A DNA stretch of 64,000 nucleotides from an uncultured bacterium (GCA_905216095.1 CAJMSQ010000003.1:1-64000), one strand, 5' to 3'. Positions 24,279 to 33,510 are shown, counted from the first letter of the stretch. A program made the numbers and translations. Notes: generated by a model not told the origin, from the sequence alone.

Positions 24279-24938
24279 TCAGTCGAAGCGGTAGCTCAGC
24301 CACACATAGCCGCCGACGTTGCGCCCGCCGCCGCGGCATACGCGCGTCAGTCCCAGGTCGGCCTCCACACCCAGCGTCAGCCCTGTGGGGAACTGGTAGC
24401 CCGCGGCGGCCTGCAGGCCGGCATCGAAACGCCGGTAGCCGCCGTTGCCGAAGGTCTTGTCCTCATAATATAGCTTCTCGCTGCCCGCACGTCCGCCGTC
24501 GCCGCGCGTCTTCACCTTGCCCGCCACGCCTATCGCGGCATACGGGCCGAACGAGAACTGCAGGTAGCGCGCCTCGGCCAGCCGGTGGTAATAGTTGAAA
24601 AGCACCGGCAGCTCTATATAATTGGCGGCGGTGGAACGGCCCATGACGGAGTAGACGGGATTTCCCTCCTCGTCGAAAGCAGGTGTCCCGTCGTCCTCGT
24701 TTACCCTGACCCGGCGGTCGGCGTCCTTCCAGCCGCGTGCGCTGAAGAGCAGGGCGGGGGCGACCGTGAAGTGTTGGTCGAACTCGTATTCGTAGCTTGC
24801 GCCGATTTTGAACGCGCCCACGGGGTCGCAGCCCGTCAGCCGCGAGGCCAAGCCGCCGTTCAGCCGGAGGGAGAAGTGCTGTGCCGTCGCGCACAGCGGC
24901 AGCAGGAGCATCCACAGGACGAGTAAAGTGTGTTTCAT
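24279..24938 (-). CDS. Outer membrane beta-barrel protein
   Basis: A 219-residue protein with a signal peptide (LLVLWMLLLPLCATAQ) and alternating beta segments such as KIGASYEYEFDQHFTVAPALLFSARGW, YIELPVLFNYYHRL and LQFSFGPYAAIGVAGKVK, ending in YVWLSYRF with a terminal aromatic residue plus Asp. This matches small 8-10-stranded porin-like barrels of Bacteroidota (PorT or OmpW-like annotation). No specific cargo can be named. It starts 60 bp after the helicase stop on the same strand and may be co-transcribed with it. Confidence 0.85.
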   Translation of the reverse strand: MKHTLLVLWMLLLPLCATAQHFSLRLNGGLASRLTGCDPVGAFKIGASYEYEFDQHFTVAPALLFSARGWKDADRRVRVNEDDGTPAFDEEGNPVYSVMGRSTAANYIELPVLFNYYHRLAEARYLQFSFGPYAAIGVAGKVKTRGDGGRAGSEKLYYEDKTFGNGGYRRFDAGLQAAAGYQFPTGLTLGVEADLGLTRVCRGGGRNVGGYVWLSYRFD

Positions 24939-24998
24939 GTCGGTATGTGTGCGTGTGTGCGGCGGCCCGGGGTCTGTACCACGGTGCCGCCGCTTGTT

Positions 24999-26834
24999 TT
25001 ACTTCTCGAAGAATTGCCGCCAGTCGCCTTCCTTGTACGCGGACTTCTTTTCCTCGTTCCTGCCCTTGCGTCCGTTGCCGCGTCCGGCCTTGTTCTTGCG
25101 CTCGGCCTTCCATGCGCTCTTCATGCCGCGCCCGTCGGTGGCTGCTTCCAGCTTTTCGGGCTTGCGTCGGCCCGTTCCGCGCGTCTCGCGGTCCGCGTCG
25201 TCCACGATTACCCGGCGGTCGCCGACTTTCGCCTTGGACATCTTCTGCATGACCAGCCGCGCGTCGGCTTCGGGCACCTCGAAGAAGGAGCAGTTGGTGG
25301 TCAGGTCGATGCGGCCTATCTCTATCTTGGCCTTCACGTACCGGTTCACCAGATTGATAATCTCGCGGGCATAGAAGTTGTCCCGCTTGCCCAGGTTGAT
25401 GAAGAGCCGTTTGTAGCCCTCTTCGGCCTTGCGCGGGCCTTTCTCGCGCCGTTCCCCGCGCCTTGCGCCGGTCTTCTCGGCGTTCTTCTCTCCCTTGGCG
25501 CGGTCGGTGGGCTGGATGATTTCGGGCGCATCGGCGTAGTAGCGCAGGAAACGTCCGAACTCGCGCGTCACGAGCCGCTTGACGAGGTCCTCCTTGCTCA
25601 GCCAGTCCAGCTTGCGGTAGACTTCGGGGAGGAAAGGCGCGATCTGCGTCTCGTCCACCTCGATGCGCTCCAGCTCGTCCATGACCTTGTAGAGCTGCTT
25701 TGTGCAGATTTCCTTCGGTTCGGGCAGGATACCTTTCTCGAAGTTCTTCTGAATCACCTTTTCGATGACACGTACCTTGTGCTTCTCGCGGATGTGTATG
25801 ATGCTGATGCTCGTTCCGCGCTTTCCGGCCCGTCCCGTGCGTCCCGAGCGGTGCGTGTAGTTCTCCACGTCGTCGGGCAGTCCGTAGTTGATGACGTGGG
25901 TCAGTTCGTCCACGTCCAGTCCGCGCGCCGCCACGTCGGTGGCCACGAGCAGCTGGGTGCGGTGCTGGCGGAACTTCTGCATGGTCAGGTCGCGCTGTGC
26001 CTGCGACAGGTCGCCGTGCAACGCCTCGGCGTTGTATCCGTCTCGTATGAGCAGGTCGGCCACCTCCTGTGTTTCGAGGCGTGTGCGGCAGAAGATGATG
26101 GCGTATATCTTGGGAAAATAATCGACCACGCGCTTCAGTGCGAGATACTTGTCTTTTGCCTGCACGAGGTAGTAGATGTGGTTCACGTTTTCCGCGCCTT
26201 CGTTGCGCGAGCCCACCACGATTTCCTTGTAGTCATGCAGGTAAGTCTTGGCTATGCGTTCGATTTCCTTGCCCATGGTGGCACTGAAGAGCAGCGTGTT
26301 GCGCTCCTGCGGCACGCCGGCCAGTATCTCGTCGATGCTTTCCGTGAAGCCCATGTTCAGCATCTCGTCGGCTTCGTCGAGCACCACGTTCTCCACGGCG
26401 TCCAGCTTGGCGACTCCGCGTTTCATCAGGTCGATGAGGCGGCCTGGGGTGGCCACTATGACCTGCGCACCCTTGCGGAGCGCGCGGATTTGGCTCTCGA
26501 TGCTCGAGCCGCCGTATACGGCCAGCACGTGCAGGTCGTCGATGTAGCGCGAATAATCCTTGAGGTCGCCGGCGATTTGCAGGCACAGCTCGCGGGTCGG
26601 GCTCAGGATGACGGCCTGCGTGCGGCGGTCCTGCGGGTCTACCTTCTGCAGGACGGGCAGCCCGTAAGCCGCAGTCTTGCCCGTACCCGTCTGTGCCAGC
26701 GCGATGACATCGTTGCCCACCCCCAGCAGATAGGGGATGACTTCTTCCTGTACGGGCATGGGATGCTCGTAACCCAGTTCCGAGATGGCGCGGAGAATGT
26801 CTTCGGCGACACCTAATTCTTCAAATGTTTTCAA
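24999..26834 (-). CDS. DEAD-box RNA helicase with DbpA-type RNA-binding domain (TTG start)
   Basis: A 611-residue helicase: Q motif (about 19-32, GYEHPMPVQEEVIP), motif I AQTGTGKT, DEADEML, SATMGKEI, and motif VI HRSGRTGRAG. After the core there is a linker and a DbpA/CsdA-type RNA-binding fold (YKRLFINLGKRDNF to RRVIVDD), then a basic tail. Such enzymes remodel rRNA or structured mRNA. Homologues begin MKTFEELG; here the matching codon is TTG at 26834, with no ATG in frame nearby that gives a sensible N-terminus. A TTTG-19-TAACTTCG promoter lies just upstream. Confidence 0.9.
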   Translation of the reverse strand: MKTFEELGVAEDILRAISELGYEHPMPVQEEVIPYLLGVGNDVIALAQTGTGKTAAYGLPVLQKVDPQDRRTQAVILSPTRELCLQIAGDLKDYSRYIDDLHVLAVYGGSSIESQIRALRKGAQVIVATPGRLIDLMKRGVAKLDAVENVVLDEADEMLNMGFTESIDEILAGVPQERNTLLFSATMGKEIERIAKTYLHDYKEIVVGSRNEGAENVNHIYYLVQAKDKYLALKRVVDYFPKIYAIIFCRTRLETQEVADLLIRDGYNAEALHGDLSQAQRDLTMQKFRQHRTQLLVATDVAARGLDVDELTHVINYGLPDDVENYTHRSGRTGRAGKRGTSISIIHIREKHKVRVIEKVIQKNFEKGILPEPKEICTKQLYKVMDELERIEVDETQIAPFLPEVYRKLDWLSKEDLVKRLVTREFGRFLRYYADAPEIIQPTDRAKGEKNAEKTGARRGERREKGPRKAEEGYKRLFINLGKRDNFYAREIINLVNRYVKAKIEIGRIDLTTNCSFFEVPEADARLVMQKMSKAKVGDRRVIVDDADRETRGTGRRKPEKLEAATDGRGMKSAWKAERKNKAGRGNGRKGRNEEKKSAYKEGDWRQFFEK

Positions 26835-26866
26835 TGTAATGTATAATAAAAAAATAATATGCGCTG

Positions 26867-26897
26867 CGAAGTTACGCCCATCCGCCCGAAGTACAAA
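26867..26897 (-). promoter_or_regulatory. Probable promoter of the DEAD-box helicase gene
   Basis: Minus strand: TTTG (26894-26897), 19 bp, TAACTTCG (26867-26874), one base off TAnnTTTG. The leader would be about 28 nt before the TTG start. Confidence 0.5.
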
Positions 26898-26974
26898 GCG
26901 AAATCCTGCTTTTTTCGCGGGGCTGCGGGTATTTTTCCCGGAAGCCGGACGTGCGGATTCCGGGCCGTTTTGTA

Positions 26975-27246
26975 TTTTAACACAATTTGCTTTTGGGCGA
27001 AAAATGTTGTATCTTTGTGGTACGGAAAAAGGATGAGGCGGTCGCGGACCGCCTTTTTTCGTGTAAATAAGCCCGTTATGGGACGATTTACATGCACATG
27101 TAGAAAATTTTAGAAGCATCCTGCGCAAAAATACATGCCTTCCATTTTGAAATGGAAGCCTTTTGCGCGCGAAAAGATGCCTTCCAAGAGGTCATAAGCC
27201 CGTTTTGTTTACATTTATTTACGTAACGGGAGTTAAAAATGTTAAT
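26975..27246 (+). repeat. Composite intergenic repeat, copy D (degenerate array, no REP pair)
   Basis: TTTG (26986-26989), 20 bp, TATCTTTG (27010-27017), hairpin GGCGGTC/GACCGCC (27037-27043, 27047-27053) and T6, a degenerate palindrome array beginning with TTACATGCACATGTAG at 27088, nested stems TGCGCAAAA/TTTTGCGCG and CTTCCATTT/AAATGGAAG between 27122 and 27170, and the end GTTAAAAATGTTAAT (27232-27246). It lacks the REP arms. It lies between the helicase start and the O-methyltransferase stop. Confidence 0.75.
27022..27059 (+). ncRNA. Predicted tiny RNA of composite copy D
   Basis: A perfect promoter (26986-27017) is followed by a 7-bp stem, 3-nt loop and T6 ending at 27059; the predicted transcript is about 38 nt. 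The stem sequence differs from copies A, B, F and G while the pairing is kept. Confidence 0.35.
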
Positions 27247-27331
27247 CCCGGAGGTGGAAAAACGGGGTCGTTGCCGCCTTGCCCGTATCTCCGCCGGCAG
27301 CGGATGCCTTTGTCGTTCCGCCGGGAGGCGT

Positions 27332-27970
27332 TCAGTCGCGTATTTTCCGTATGATGGTGAGCCCGTCGCGCAGAGGCAGGATTACTTTTTCCACGCGGTC
27401 GTCGGCCGCTACGATGTCGTTGAAGCGGCGTATGCCCTGCGTCTGTGCGTCGCGGTCGTAGGCAGCGTCCGTGACGTGCCCGTCCCAGAGCGTGTTGTCG
27501 GCCACGATGTATCCGCCCGTGTGCAGCCGCTCCATCACCAGTGCGTAGTACCGGTCGTAATGCCGCTTGTTGGCGTCGATGAAAGCCATGTCGAAGCGCA
27601 GGTCCGTGCGAGGAAGCAGTTCCAGCACGTCGCCCACCGTCATTTCGATGCGGGCCGCGTAGGGCGAGCCCTCGAGCCACGGGCGGGTGAACTCCTCCTG
27701 CTCGTCGTTGATTTCGTAGGTGTAGACCGTTCCGCCGGCCTCCATGCCCGCGGCCATGCACAAGGCCGAGTAGCCCGAGTACGTACCGATTTCGAGGACG
27801 GTCCTGGGGCGTATCATCCGCGTCATCATGCGCAGCAGCAGGCCCTGCAGGTGTCCCGACGCCATGCGCGGCCGCAGCAGCCGCGTGTTCGTGGCGCGGT
27901 ACAGGCGGTGCAGGTACTCGTCCTCGGGCGAGCAGTGGCGCAGTATGTAGTCTTCGAGTGCGTTGTCCAT
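27332..27970 (-). CDS. Cation-dependent O-methyltransferase (class I SAM)
   Basis: A 212-residue enzyme of the catechol/caffeoyl-CoA O-methyltransferase type. It has the SAM-binding motif VLEIGTYSGYSALCMA (about 58-73), the acidic YTYEIN, the metal-binding FIDANKRHYDRYY (about 129-141) and ADNTLWDG (about 155-162). The natural substrate in Bacteroidales is not known. It is the last gene of the run aroQ, pyk, O-methyltransferase, a common order in Bacteroidales; it starts 42 bp after the pyk stop. Confidence 0.88.
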   Translation of the reverse strand: MDNALEDYILRHCSPEDEYLHRLYRATNTRLLRPRMASGHLQGLLLRMMTRMIRPRTVLEIGTYSGYSALCMAAGMEAGGTVYTYEINDEQEEFTRPWLEGSPYAARIEMTVGDVLELLPRTDLRFDMAFIDANKRHYDRYYALVMERLHTGGYIVADNTLWDGHVTDAAYDRDAQTQGIRRFNDIVAADDRVEKVILPLRDGLTIIRKIRD

Positions 27971-28012
27971 GCGTGTGTTCTTTCGTTTCGCGGCGTCCCG
28001 TCTCGCAGGGCG

Positions 28013-29452
28013 TCAGTTCGGGTAGCTTTCCTCGCCTTCGGTCTCGAACAGGTTGCGCACGATGTTCATTTCCATGAACGACGTGCGTTGTTCCTTGCGC
28101 CAGGAGCCGAGATAGCAGATTCTGTCTTCGGGCGAGACCACCCTGTCGGCGAGCAGCTTGCGCAAAGCGGCGAGCAGGAACTCGTGTCCGTAGCTTTTGA
28201 TGGGCATGTAAATGGCGTAGACGCCGTAGGAGAGGGCCAGGTGGCGGACCGTCTTGGCCTTGTAGCAGATGGCCAGCACGATGCTGCGGCCCCGGAACGA
28301 CGACACGTAGCGTGCCGTGCGCCCCGTGTAGCTATCCATGACGATGGCCCGCAGGCGCATCTTGCGGGTGGCCATGACCGCCTCTTTGGCAAAGAACTCC
28401 GTCACGTCCGGCTCGGCGGAAAGGGGAATGTCCATGTCGGGGAAGTCGGCGAACTGGTCCTTTTCGGCCTGCTCGGCCACGGTGGCCATGACGCGCACCG
28501 CCTCGACGGGATAGTCTCCGTAGGCGGTCTCGCCCGAGAGCATCAGGGCGTCGGCGCGCGAATATACCGCGTTGGCGATGTCGGTCACCTCGGTACGCGT
28601 CGGGCGCGGGTTTCTGATCATGCTTTGCAGCATCTGCGTGGCCACGATGACGGGCTTGTGGGCGCGGATGGCCTTGCTCACCAGCCGCCGCTGTATGCCC
28701 GGTATGAGTTCCTGGGGCACCTCGATGCCCAGGTCGCCGCGCGCCACCATGATGCCGTCGGCCGCCTCGAGTATCTCGTCGATGTTGTCCACGCCCTCCT
28801 GGTTCTCGATTTTCGCAATGATGCGTATGTCGCTGTGTCCCTCGTCCAGCAGCCGGCGCACGGCGTGCACGTCGTCGGCGTTGCGCACGAACGAGTGGGC
28901 CACAAAGGCTATGTCGGCCTCCATGGCGAACTTGATGTTGGCGATGTCCTTTTCCGTCAGTGCGGGCAGGTCGATGCGCGTGCCGGGTACGTTCACGCTC
29001 TTGCGCGAGCCCAGCGTGGCGTCGTTCTCCACACGGCACGTCAGCACCTCGCCCTGCTTGTCCTCGACGGTCAGCCCGAGGTCGCCGTCGTCGATGAGGA
29101 TGTGTGCGCCCGTTCCCACGTCGCGCCCGAAGTTCTTGTACGTCACGGCGATGCGCTCGCGCGTGGTGATGAGGTCGGGATTGCCGATTACTTCCACCAG
29201 GTCGCCCTTGGCGAACTCTATCGGGCTTTCGCAGCGCGTGGTGCGCACTTCCGGCCCTTTGGTGTCAATGAGTACGGCGATGTGGCTCGACACTTCGCGC
29301 ACGTTGTTGATGACGCGGCGCATTCCTTCGGCGTCCTGGTGGGCCGTGTTCAGCCGGACGACGTTCATTCCTGCCTCGTAAAGGCTGCGCAGCAGGCCGA
29401 TGTCGCAGCGTGCGTCCGAGATGGTGGCCACTATTTTGGTCTTCTTGTACAT
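28013..29452 (-). CDS. pyk: Pyruvate kinase
   Basis: A 479-residue glycolytic enzyme turning phosphoenolpyruvate and ADP into pyruvate and ATP. Seen: KTKIVATISDA at the start, NVVRLNTAH, the B domain with FAKGDLVEV, the active-site Lys segment IIAKIENQEGVDNIDEI, IMVARGDLGIEV, and the SGETAYGDYPVEAV motif, followed by the C-terminal allosteric-type domain (about 345-470). Length is usual. It lies between aroQ (115 bp upstream) and the O-methyltransferase on the same strand. Confidence 0.97.
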   Translation of the reverse strand: MYKKTKIVATISDARCDIGLLRSLYEAGMNVVRLNTAHQDAEGMRRVINNVREVSSHIAVLIDTKGPEVRTTRCESPIEFAKGDLVEVIGNPDLITTRERIAVTYKNFGRDVGTGAHILIDDGDLGLTVEDKQGEVLTCRVENDATLGSRKSVNVPGTRIDLPALTEKDIANIKFAMEADIAFVAHSFVRNADDVHAVRRLLDEGHSDIRIIAKIENQEGVDNIDEILEAADGIMVARGDLGIEVPQELIPGIQRRLVSKAIRAHKPVIVATQMLQSMIRNPRPTRTEVTDIANAVYSRADALMLSGETAYGDYPVEAVRVMATVAEQAEKDQFADFPDMDIPLSAEPDVTEFFAKEAVMATRKMRLRAIVMDSYTGRTARYVSSFRGRSIVLAICYKAKTVRHLALSYGVYAIYMPIKSYGHEFLLAALRKLLADRVVSPEDRICYLGSWRKEQRTSFMEMNIVRNLFETEGEESYPN

Positions 29453-29567
29453 GGATGTCCGTTTGGTTGGTGGATGATGGGGCCTGCGTCACGCCACGGG
29501 GCGCGCAGGCATATATATAAAGGCGTGTACGGTCGCGCGGGCCGCCCGCACGTTCCGCCGTCAGGTT

Positions 29568-29999
29568 TTATTCCCCGGCAATCGCCCGCAGCGCCTCGAC
29601 GGCCAGGCGGTAAGAGTCGAGCCCGAAGCCGCAGATGACGCCGCGGCAGGCCGGTGCGATGACCGAACGGTGGCGGAACTCCTCGCGGGTGTGCACGTTC
29701 GAGATGTGTGTCTCGATGACGGGAATGCGCATGGCGCGGATGGCGTCGTGCAGCGCGACGGAAGTGTGCGTGTAGGCGCCGGCATTGAGCACCACGCCGG
29801 CGGTGCCGTCCGTCATGGCGGCTTGCAGGCGGTCGATGAGCAGGCCTTCCACGTTGTTCTGGTAATAATCGATTTCCAAGTCCGCATATCGGCGGCGCAG
29901 GCCGGACAGGCACTCGTCCATGGTCCCCGTGCCGTAGATGCCCGGCTCGCGGGTGCCCAAAAGATTCAGGTTGGGCCCGTTCATGATCAGTATCTTCAT
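29568..29999 (-). CDS. aroQ: 3-dehydroquinate dehydratase, type II
   Basis: A 143-residue shikimate-pathway enzyme. It begins MKILIMNGPNLNLLGTREPG with the catalytic Tyr in IYGTG (about 23), followed by NAGAYTHTSVAL (about 74-85), the His in IETHISNVHTREEFR, and GFGLDSYRLA at the end. The ATG at 29999 is the family start; upstream in-frame sequence is leader. A -7 box lies 39 bp before it. Divergent from the direction of xerD further right, separated by the T9SS cargo gene. Confidence 0.95.
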   Translation of the reverse strand: MKILIMNGPNLNLLGTREPGIYGTGTMDECLSGLRRRYADLEIDYYQNNVEGLLIDRLQAAMTDGTAGVVLNAGAYTHTSVALHDAIRAMRIPVIETHISNVHTREEFRHRSVIAPACRGVICGFGLDSYRLAVEALRAIAGE

Positions 30000-30037
30000 A
30001 AGCGTCTTGCCGGGCACGGCTTGTCGTACCGGCCTTG

Positions 30038-30045
30038 CAAAGGTA
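30038..30045 (-). promoter_or_regulatory. aroQ-pyk operon promoter -7 element
   Basis: The minus strand reads TACCTTTG, giving a leader of about 34 nt before aroQ. No strong -33 match. Confidence 0.55.
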
Positions 30046-30137
30046 CGACAAAATAGCGGAATGCGGAAAAATAAGCCGCCGGATTCGCCGGCCGGGCCGT
30101 TATGCCTGACCATCCGGCACTTGGCCGCCGGAAACGA

Positions 30138-30173
30138 CAATCCCCAAACGGTTTGATGGCCGCCTGGGGATTG
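30138..30173 (-). terminator. Hairpin after the 57-residue peptide gene
   Basis: CAATCCCCA (30138-30146) pairs with TGGGGATTG (30165-30173). On the minus strand it follows the small gene at 30226 and precedes aroQ. The following T-content (TCGTTTCC) is weak. Confidence 0.5.
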
Positions 30174-30225
30174 GTTTAGGGTGGAAAAGTATGTGTTGCC
30201 GCCTTGCCGGCGGCCTCGTCCGGGC

Positions 30226-30399
30226 TTATTCGTTGTCGTCCCAGTAGTTGGACGAGCCGAACATGCCGCCGTCCTGCTCTTTCTTTTCGGTCCAGTTGAT
30301 GTTGTTCGCGGTTTCTGTATCGGGGTGTCCGCTCAGTGCGAGCATGTTCTCGGTGAAGAAGTTGATTTCTTCGGTACGAGGTTGGATATATTTCTTCAT
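30226..30399 (-). CDS. Small Bacteroidales peptide of the MKKYIxPxxE...MLALSG type
   Basis: A 57-residue protein: MKKYIQPRTEEINFFTENML, then ALSGHPDTETAN, a Lys/Glu-Gln segment and a Gly/Ser/Asp-rich tail ending NYWDDNE. Short proteins beginning MKKYxxPxxE with an LALSG-like middle are frequent in Bacteroidales, often near surface-protein genes; their function is unknown to me. It lies 122 bp after the T9SS cargo gene on the same strand, with a GC hairpin (30454-30490) between them, so co-transcription with partial termination is possible. Confidence 0.65.
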   Translation of the reverse strand: MKKYIQPRTEEINFFTENMLALSGHPDTETANNINWTEKKEQDGGMFGSSNYWDDNE

Positions 30400-30453
30400 T
30401 TTGGATTTTCTTCTTAATTAATGGAATGTAAATTCCTGCTTTGTTTTTGTGAA

Positions 30454-30490
30454 CCGGCGGCGCGTGTGGCGTTGCGCCGCGCGCCGCCGG
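30454..30490 (-). terminator. GC-rich hairpin between T9SS cargo and small peptide genes
   Basis: CCGGCGGCGCG (30454-30464) pairs with CGCGCCGCCGG (30480-30490). No T-run follows on the minus strand, so it may stabilise the 3' end or only weaken read-through. Confidence 0.45.
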
Positions 30491-30521
30491 TTATTGTAGT
30501 AGGTTCTCTGTGCGGTCCGTA

Positions 30522-33212
30522 TCAGCGGATGACCTTCTTGCCGTTCACGATGTACAGGCCCTTGGAGAGCTTGTTCACGCGGCGGCCCTGCAGGTCGTAG
30601 ATGACCTGACCGTTGTTGCTGTCTGTGCTCACGCTGTCGATTCCGTTGGCAATGCCGCCGAAGTTGAACTTCAGTCCGTTGGCTTCTGTGCCGGTGGGAA
30701 TAGCTGTTCTGAGGATGTAGGCGCTGTTGCTGCGGAGACCGGTCATACTGCCGTTAGGCTTGTAGAAACCTACGTTGCCGTCAGCGTCCTGTCCCAGTAC
30801 AAGCACGTCGTCCTTGGCGATGGTGGAACCGAAAGTTACAGCCATGTTCACACCCTTCAGTATGGGGTCGGCTTCGGCTGTTTCGGTGGAACCGGCGATG
30901 ATCTTCACCGTAGACGTTTGTTTATCACCGATAAGGATCAGACCGGTGCCTGCGGGGATGGTCTCACCAGCGGCTATTGCTGTCAGATTCAGATGACCGC
31001 TTCCGCTGCTGATGCTTTCTACCGTGTAAGCCGTCATTTCTGCTTTTTCAGGGATACTGATGGCGAAGGGGAAGCATGCCGTGGCGTAGTTCTTGCCGTC
31101 GTTGCCGGGATTGAGGCTGATGTTGAGGCTACTTACCTCGATGCCGTACCAAGTATCACGGGTGTTCTTCTTGTGAGGTACGGAGGGCGCCTTCTGGTAC
31201 AGGCCGCCGCCATCATAACAACTGAGAGGCGGGTTTTTGGCCTGCTGGCCGGAACCATTATATTGTATATTCTTCATGAAATGTTGGCCGGCGCCGAGGT
31301 CTACAAAGTAGTATTTGTCGCCATCGGTAGTGAGGGTGCGCGTATTTGCGGCGGTGAGACTGTTACCGCTATTGACGTGGGTCACTTTGCGGGCTACGGT
31401 ACGACTGGCACCGATACCGGTACCCGGAGCTTCGCCGACGTTATCGTTTGCAGTAATCTTCCAGATGGCATTTACATTGGAAGTTTTCATTATTTCGCTG
31501 TTGCTGCCGGCGTCATCGGCAGAAACCGTAAACGTTCTTGGGGATGTACCATTCTCGGAACCGAGTGCATATATTGTTCCGCCTTCCGGAGCATAGTTGC
31601 GAAGGATGTAATATTTTGTTTCATCGAAATCGATGTAACCTGTTTCGGGATTGCCTTCATTAATATCGTTGATGACTTCCTTATATTTCGCAACGGTACA
31701 TTGGTCTGCAGGTATGTTGTTGATTTCATCGCGTGCAGCCTGGTTGAGGCTGTGTACCGCGCCGCAGGGAGCTGCGAGTGCGCGTTCCTTCAAGATGTTG
31801 TAGGTATCAAGTTCTTTGACGAACTTGATGTTGGAACCCTTGTCACTAGTAGTGTTTCCGCTATAGGTTGTCATGTAACCTCTGTTGTCGAAATTGTTTA
31901 TATAACTGCCGTATCCATTGGCTTTAATGCCGTAGTAAAGTCCTGCTTCGTTTGCAGGTATTTCAGAGTTTGTGCTCTTTTCGAAAACCCACTCGTCAGT
32001 CTTCCACGTATCAAGTACATTACCGTCAGCATCTGTAAAGAGCAAAGGCGCCTCGTTACCGTTTGCGGTAAGATGGAGATACTTACGTGGTCCGGCGGCT
32101 TTGTTTACAATCTTGACGGTTGCCGTATAGAACGGGTTGTCACAGATGAATCCCCAGAAGTAGTTGTCGTCCAGACGGGTGAAAGTAGTTTTGTCGATGG
32201 TAGGATATTTTTTCTGTGAGCCGGTAATGGTTGCGTTACCTTCCGAGTCATACGAATAAATATTTCCCTCGCTCGTATCATCATATACGTGCATACGGCC
32301 GTTCAGGGTAAACATGGAAACCCACTTGTTCCCCTCGTTCAGTTTCTCGTAGCTTTCGGCATAAGGGATGTCTTCTTCGGTATATTCGAGCTGGAATTCG
32401 TTACTACCTGCAACAACAGTAACTGTTGTGTTCGGATAAGTAATCAAACCGTTGGCAGGAAGATAGTTCTTGAGCGTAATGGTTGCACCAACGGGCAATT
32501 GCAGGTTCAATTCGCGTTTAACTTCACCGTCTGTGCCATTCTTTACTACAATCTTGACATCCGTGAGGTCTACCAATTCCACTTCGTAAACCTTCCACGC
32601 ACGGTTGTTGCTTGTAACATCAGAATTGAGTTCGCCATAACCCTGACCATTCGCCCAAGCACAGACTGTACCGCCGGCTGTACCGCTGGTTGCTGCGTCA
32701 AACATCAGATTGTTTCCATTTCCGAATGTGGTACTCGTATTTTGTGCGAATCTGAACCATGTGCCGTTGCTCGTAACGGTCGAGGCGGCATAAATATCGG
32801 TCGAGGTGCTGGTCGCATCCACGGTTGCGATGGCATTATTATAGCCATTTTTCCAACTTGCATAATGACCCGTACCCCATTGCATCGTGAATTTCTTAAC
32901 AGCTACGTCACCAATCTGTGCGTCCTCAATATTCAAAACCTGGAAAAGGGCCTTTCCGCAATCTTCTGTGGTGAATCCGGTAGCAACAAGCGTGTTTTTG
33001 CCGGCGTGCAGCAGACGTGTACCGGCATCGTAGGCATAATGGTCACTTCTTTCCATTACATACCATTTACCTGTTTCCAATGCGGTGGCAGGTGTGGCAC
33101 TCACTGACTTTACACCCTTGTTCTGCAATGCAGACACAAGGTTCTGCGCCGATACCGTCGCGCATAGCACAAATGCGCAGACGATCGAGAAAAGGAGGGT
33201 AATTTTTCTCAT
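30522..33212 (-). CDS. Large secreted protein with T9SS-type C-terminal sorting tail
   Basis: An 896-residue protein with a clear signal peptide (LLFSIVCAFVLCATVSAQ) and a C-terminal tail of about 35 residues (GQVIYDLQGRRV then GLYIVNGKKVIR) typical of cargo exported by the type IX secretion system in Prevotella-like and related Bacteroidales. The middle is rich in Thr, Asn, Gly and aromatic residues with beta-type segments such as GKWYVMERSDHYAY and TKYYILRNYAPEGG; no catalytic motif is visible. Codon use is clearly more AT-rich than in the flanking housekeeping genes. It separates aroQ from xerD and was perhaps gained there. Confidence 0.8.
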   Translation of the reverse strand: MRKITLLFSIVCAFVLCATVSAQNLVSALQNKGVKSVSATPATALETGKWYVMERSDHYAYDAGTRLLHAGKNTLVATGFTTEDCGKALFQVLNIEDAQIGDVAVKKFTMQWGTGHYASWKNGYNNAIATVDATSTSTDIYAASTVTSNGTWFRFAQNTSTTFGNGNNLMFDAATSGTAGGTVCAWANGQGYGELNSDVTSNNRAWKVYEVELVDLTDVKIVVKNGTDGEVKRELNLQLPVGATITLKNYLPANGLITYPNTTVTVVAGSNEFQLEYTEEDIPYAESYEKLNEGNKWVSMFTLNGRMHVYDDTSEGNIYSYDSEGNATITGSQKKYPTIDKTTFTRLDDNYFWGFICDNPFYTATVKIVNKAAGPRKYLHLTANGNEAPLLFTDADGNVLDTWKTDEWVFEKSTNSEIPANEAGLYYGIKANGYGSYINNFDNRGYMTTYSGNTTSDKGSNIKFVKELDTYNILKERALAAPCGAVHSLNQAARDEINNIPADQCTVAKYKEVINDINEGNPETGYIDFDETKYYILRNYAPEGGTIYALGSENGTSPRTFTVSADDAGSNSEIMKTSNVNAIWKITANDNVGEAPGTGIGASRTVARKVTHVNSGNSLTAANTRTLTTDGDKYYFVDLGAGQHFMKNIQYNGSGQQAKNPPLSCYDGGGLYQKAPSVPHKKNTRDTWYGIEVSSLNISLNPGNDGKNYATACFPFAISIPEKAEMTAYTVESISSGSGHLNLTAIAAGETIPAGTGLILIGDKQTSTVKIIAGSTETAEADPILKGVNMAVTFGSTIAKDDVLVLGQDADGNVGFYKPNGSMTGLRSNSAYILRTAIPTGTEANGLKFNFGGIANGIDSVSTDSNNGQVIYDLQGRRVNKLSKGLYIVNGKKVIR

Positions 33213-33502
33213 TGTCGTTTGTTTTTTAGTTTATAATATGGTTAATAAAAAGATTTCTGTGAGGGCGTCTTTTCTTTTAGGAATGGCGGAAAGCCCCGGC
33301 TTGGTCCGGGGTGTGAATTGCATAAGCGGCCTTTCGGGAGGATAGGAGGGTAATTTTATCACTCTGTCCGGACCTTTTCAAAGTCGGAATGGACGGGCGG
33401 CGGCGCGTACCCGGAGGGTCTTGTGGGTTTTGCCGTGCCAAAAATCTGCGGGAGAGCTACTTCCGTGGCTTCACCACATGATTCTTGTCCTCTTTTCGGC
33501 TG

Positions 33503-33510
33503 CAAATGTA
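33503..33510 (-). promoter_or_regulatory. Possible -7 element for the T9SS cargo gene
   Basis: The minus strand reads TACATTTG, fitting TAnnTTTG, but it lies about 290 bp upstream of the start at 33212, giving a long leader. The stretch 33213-33500 otherwise shows no gene that I can support. Confidence 0.35.
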
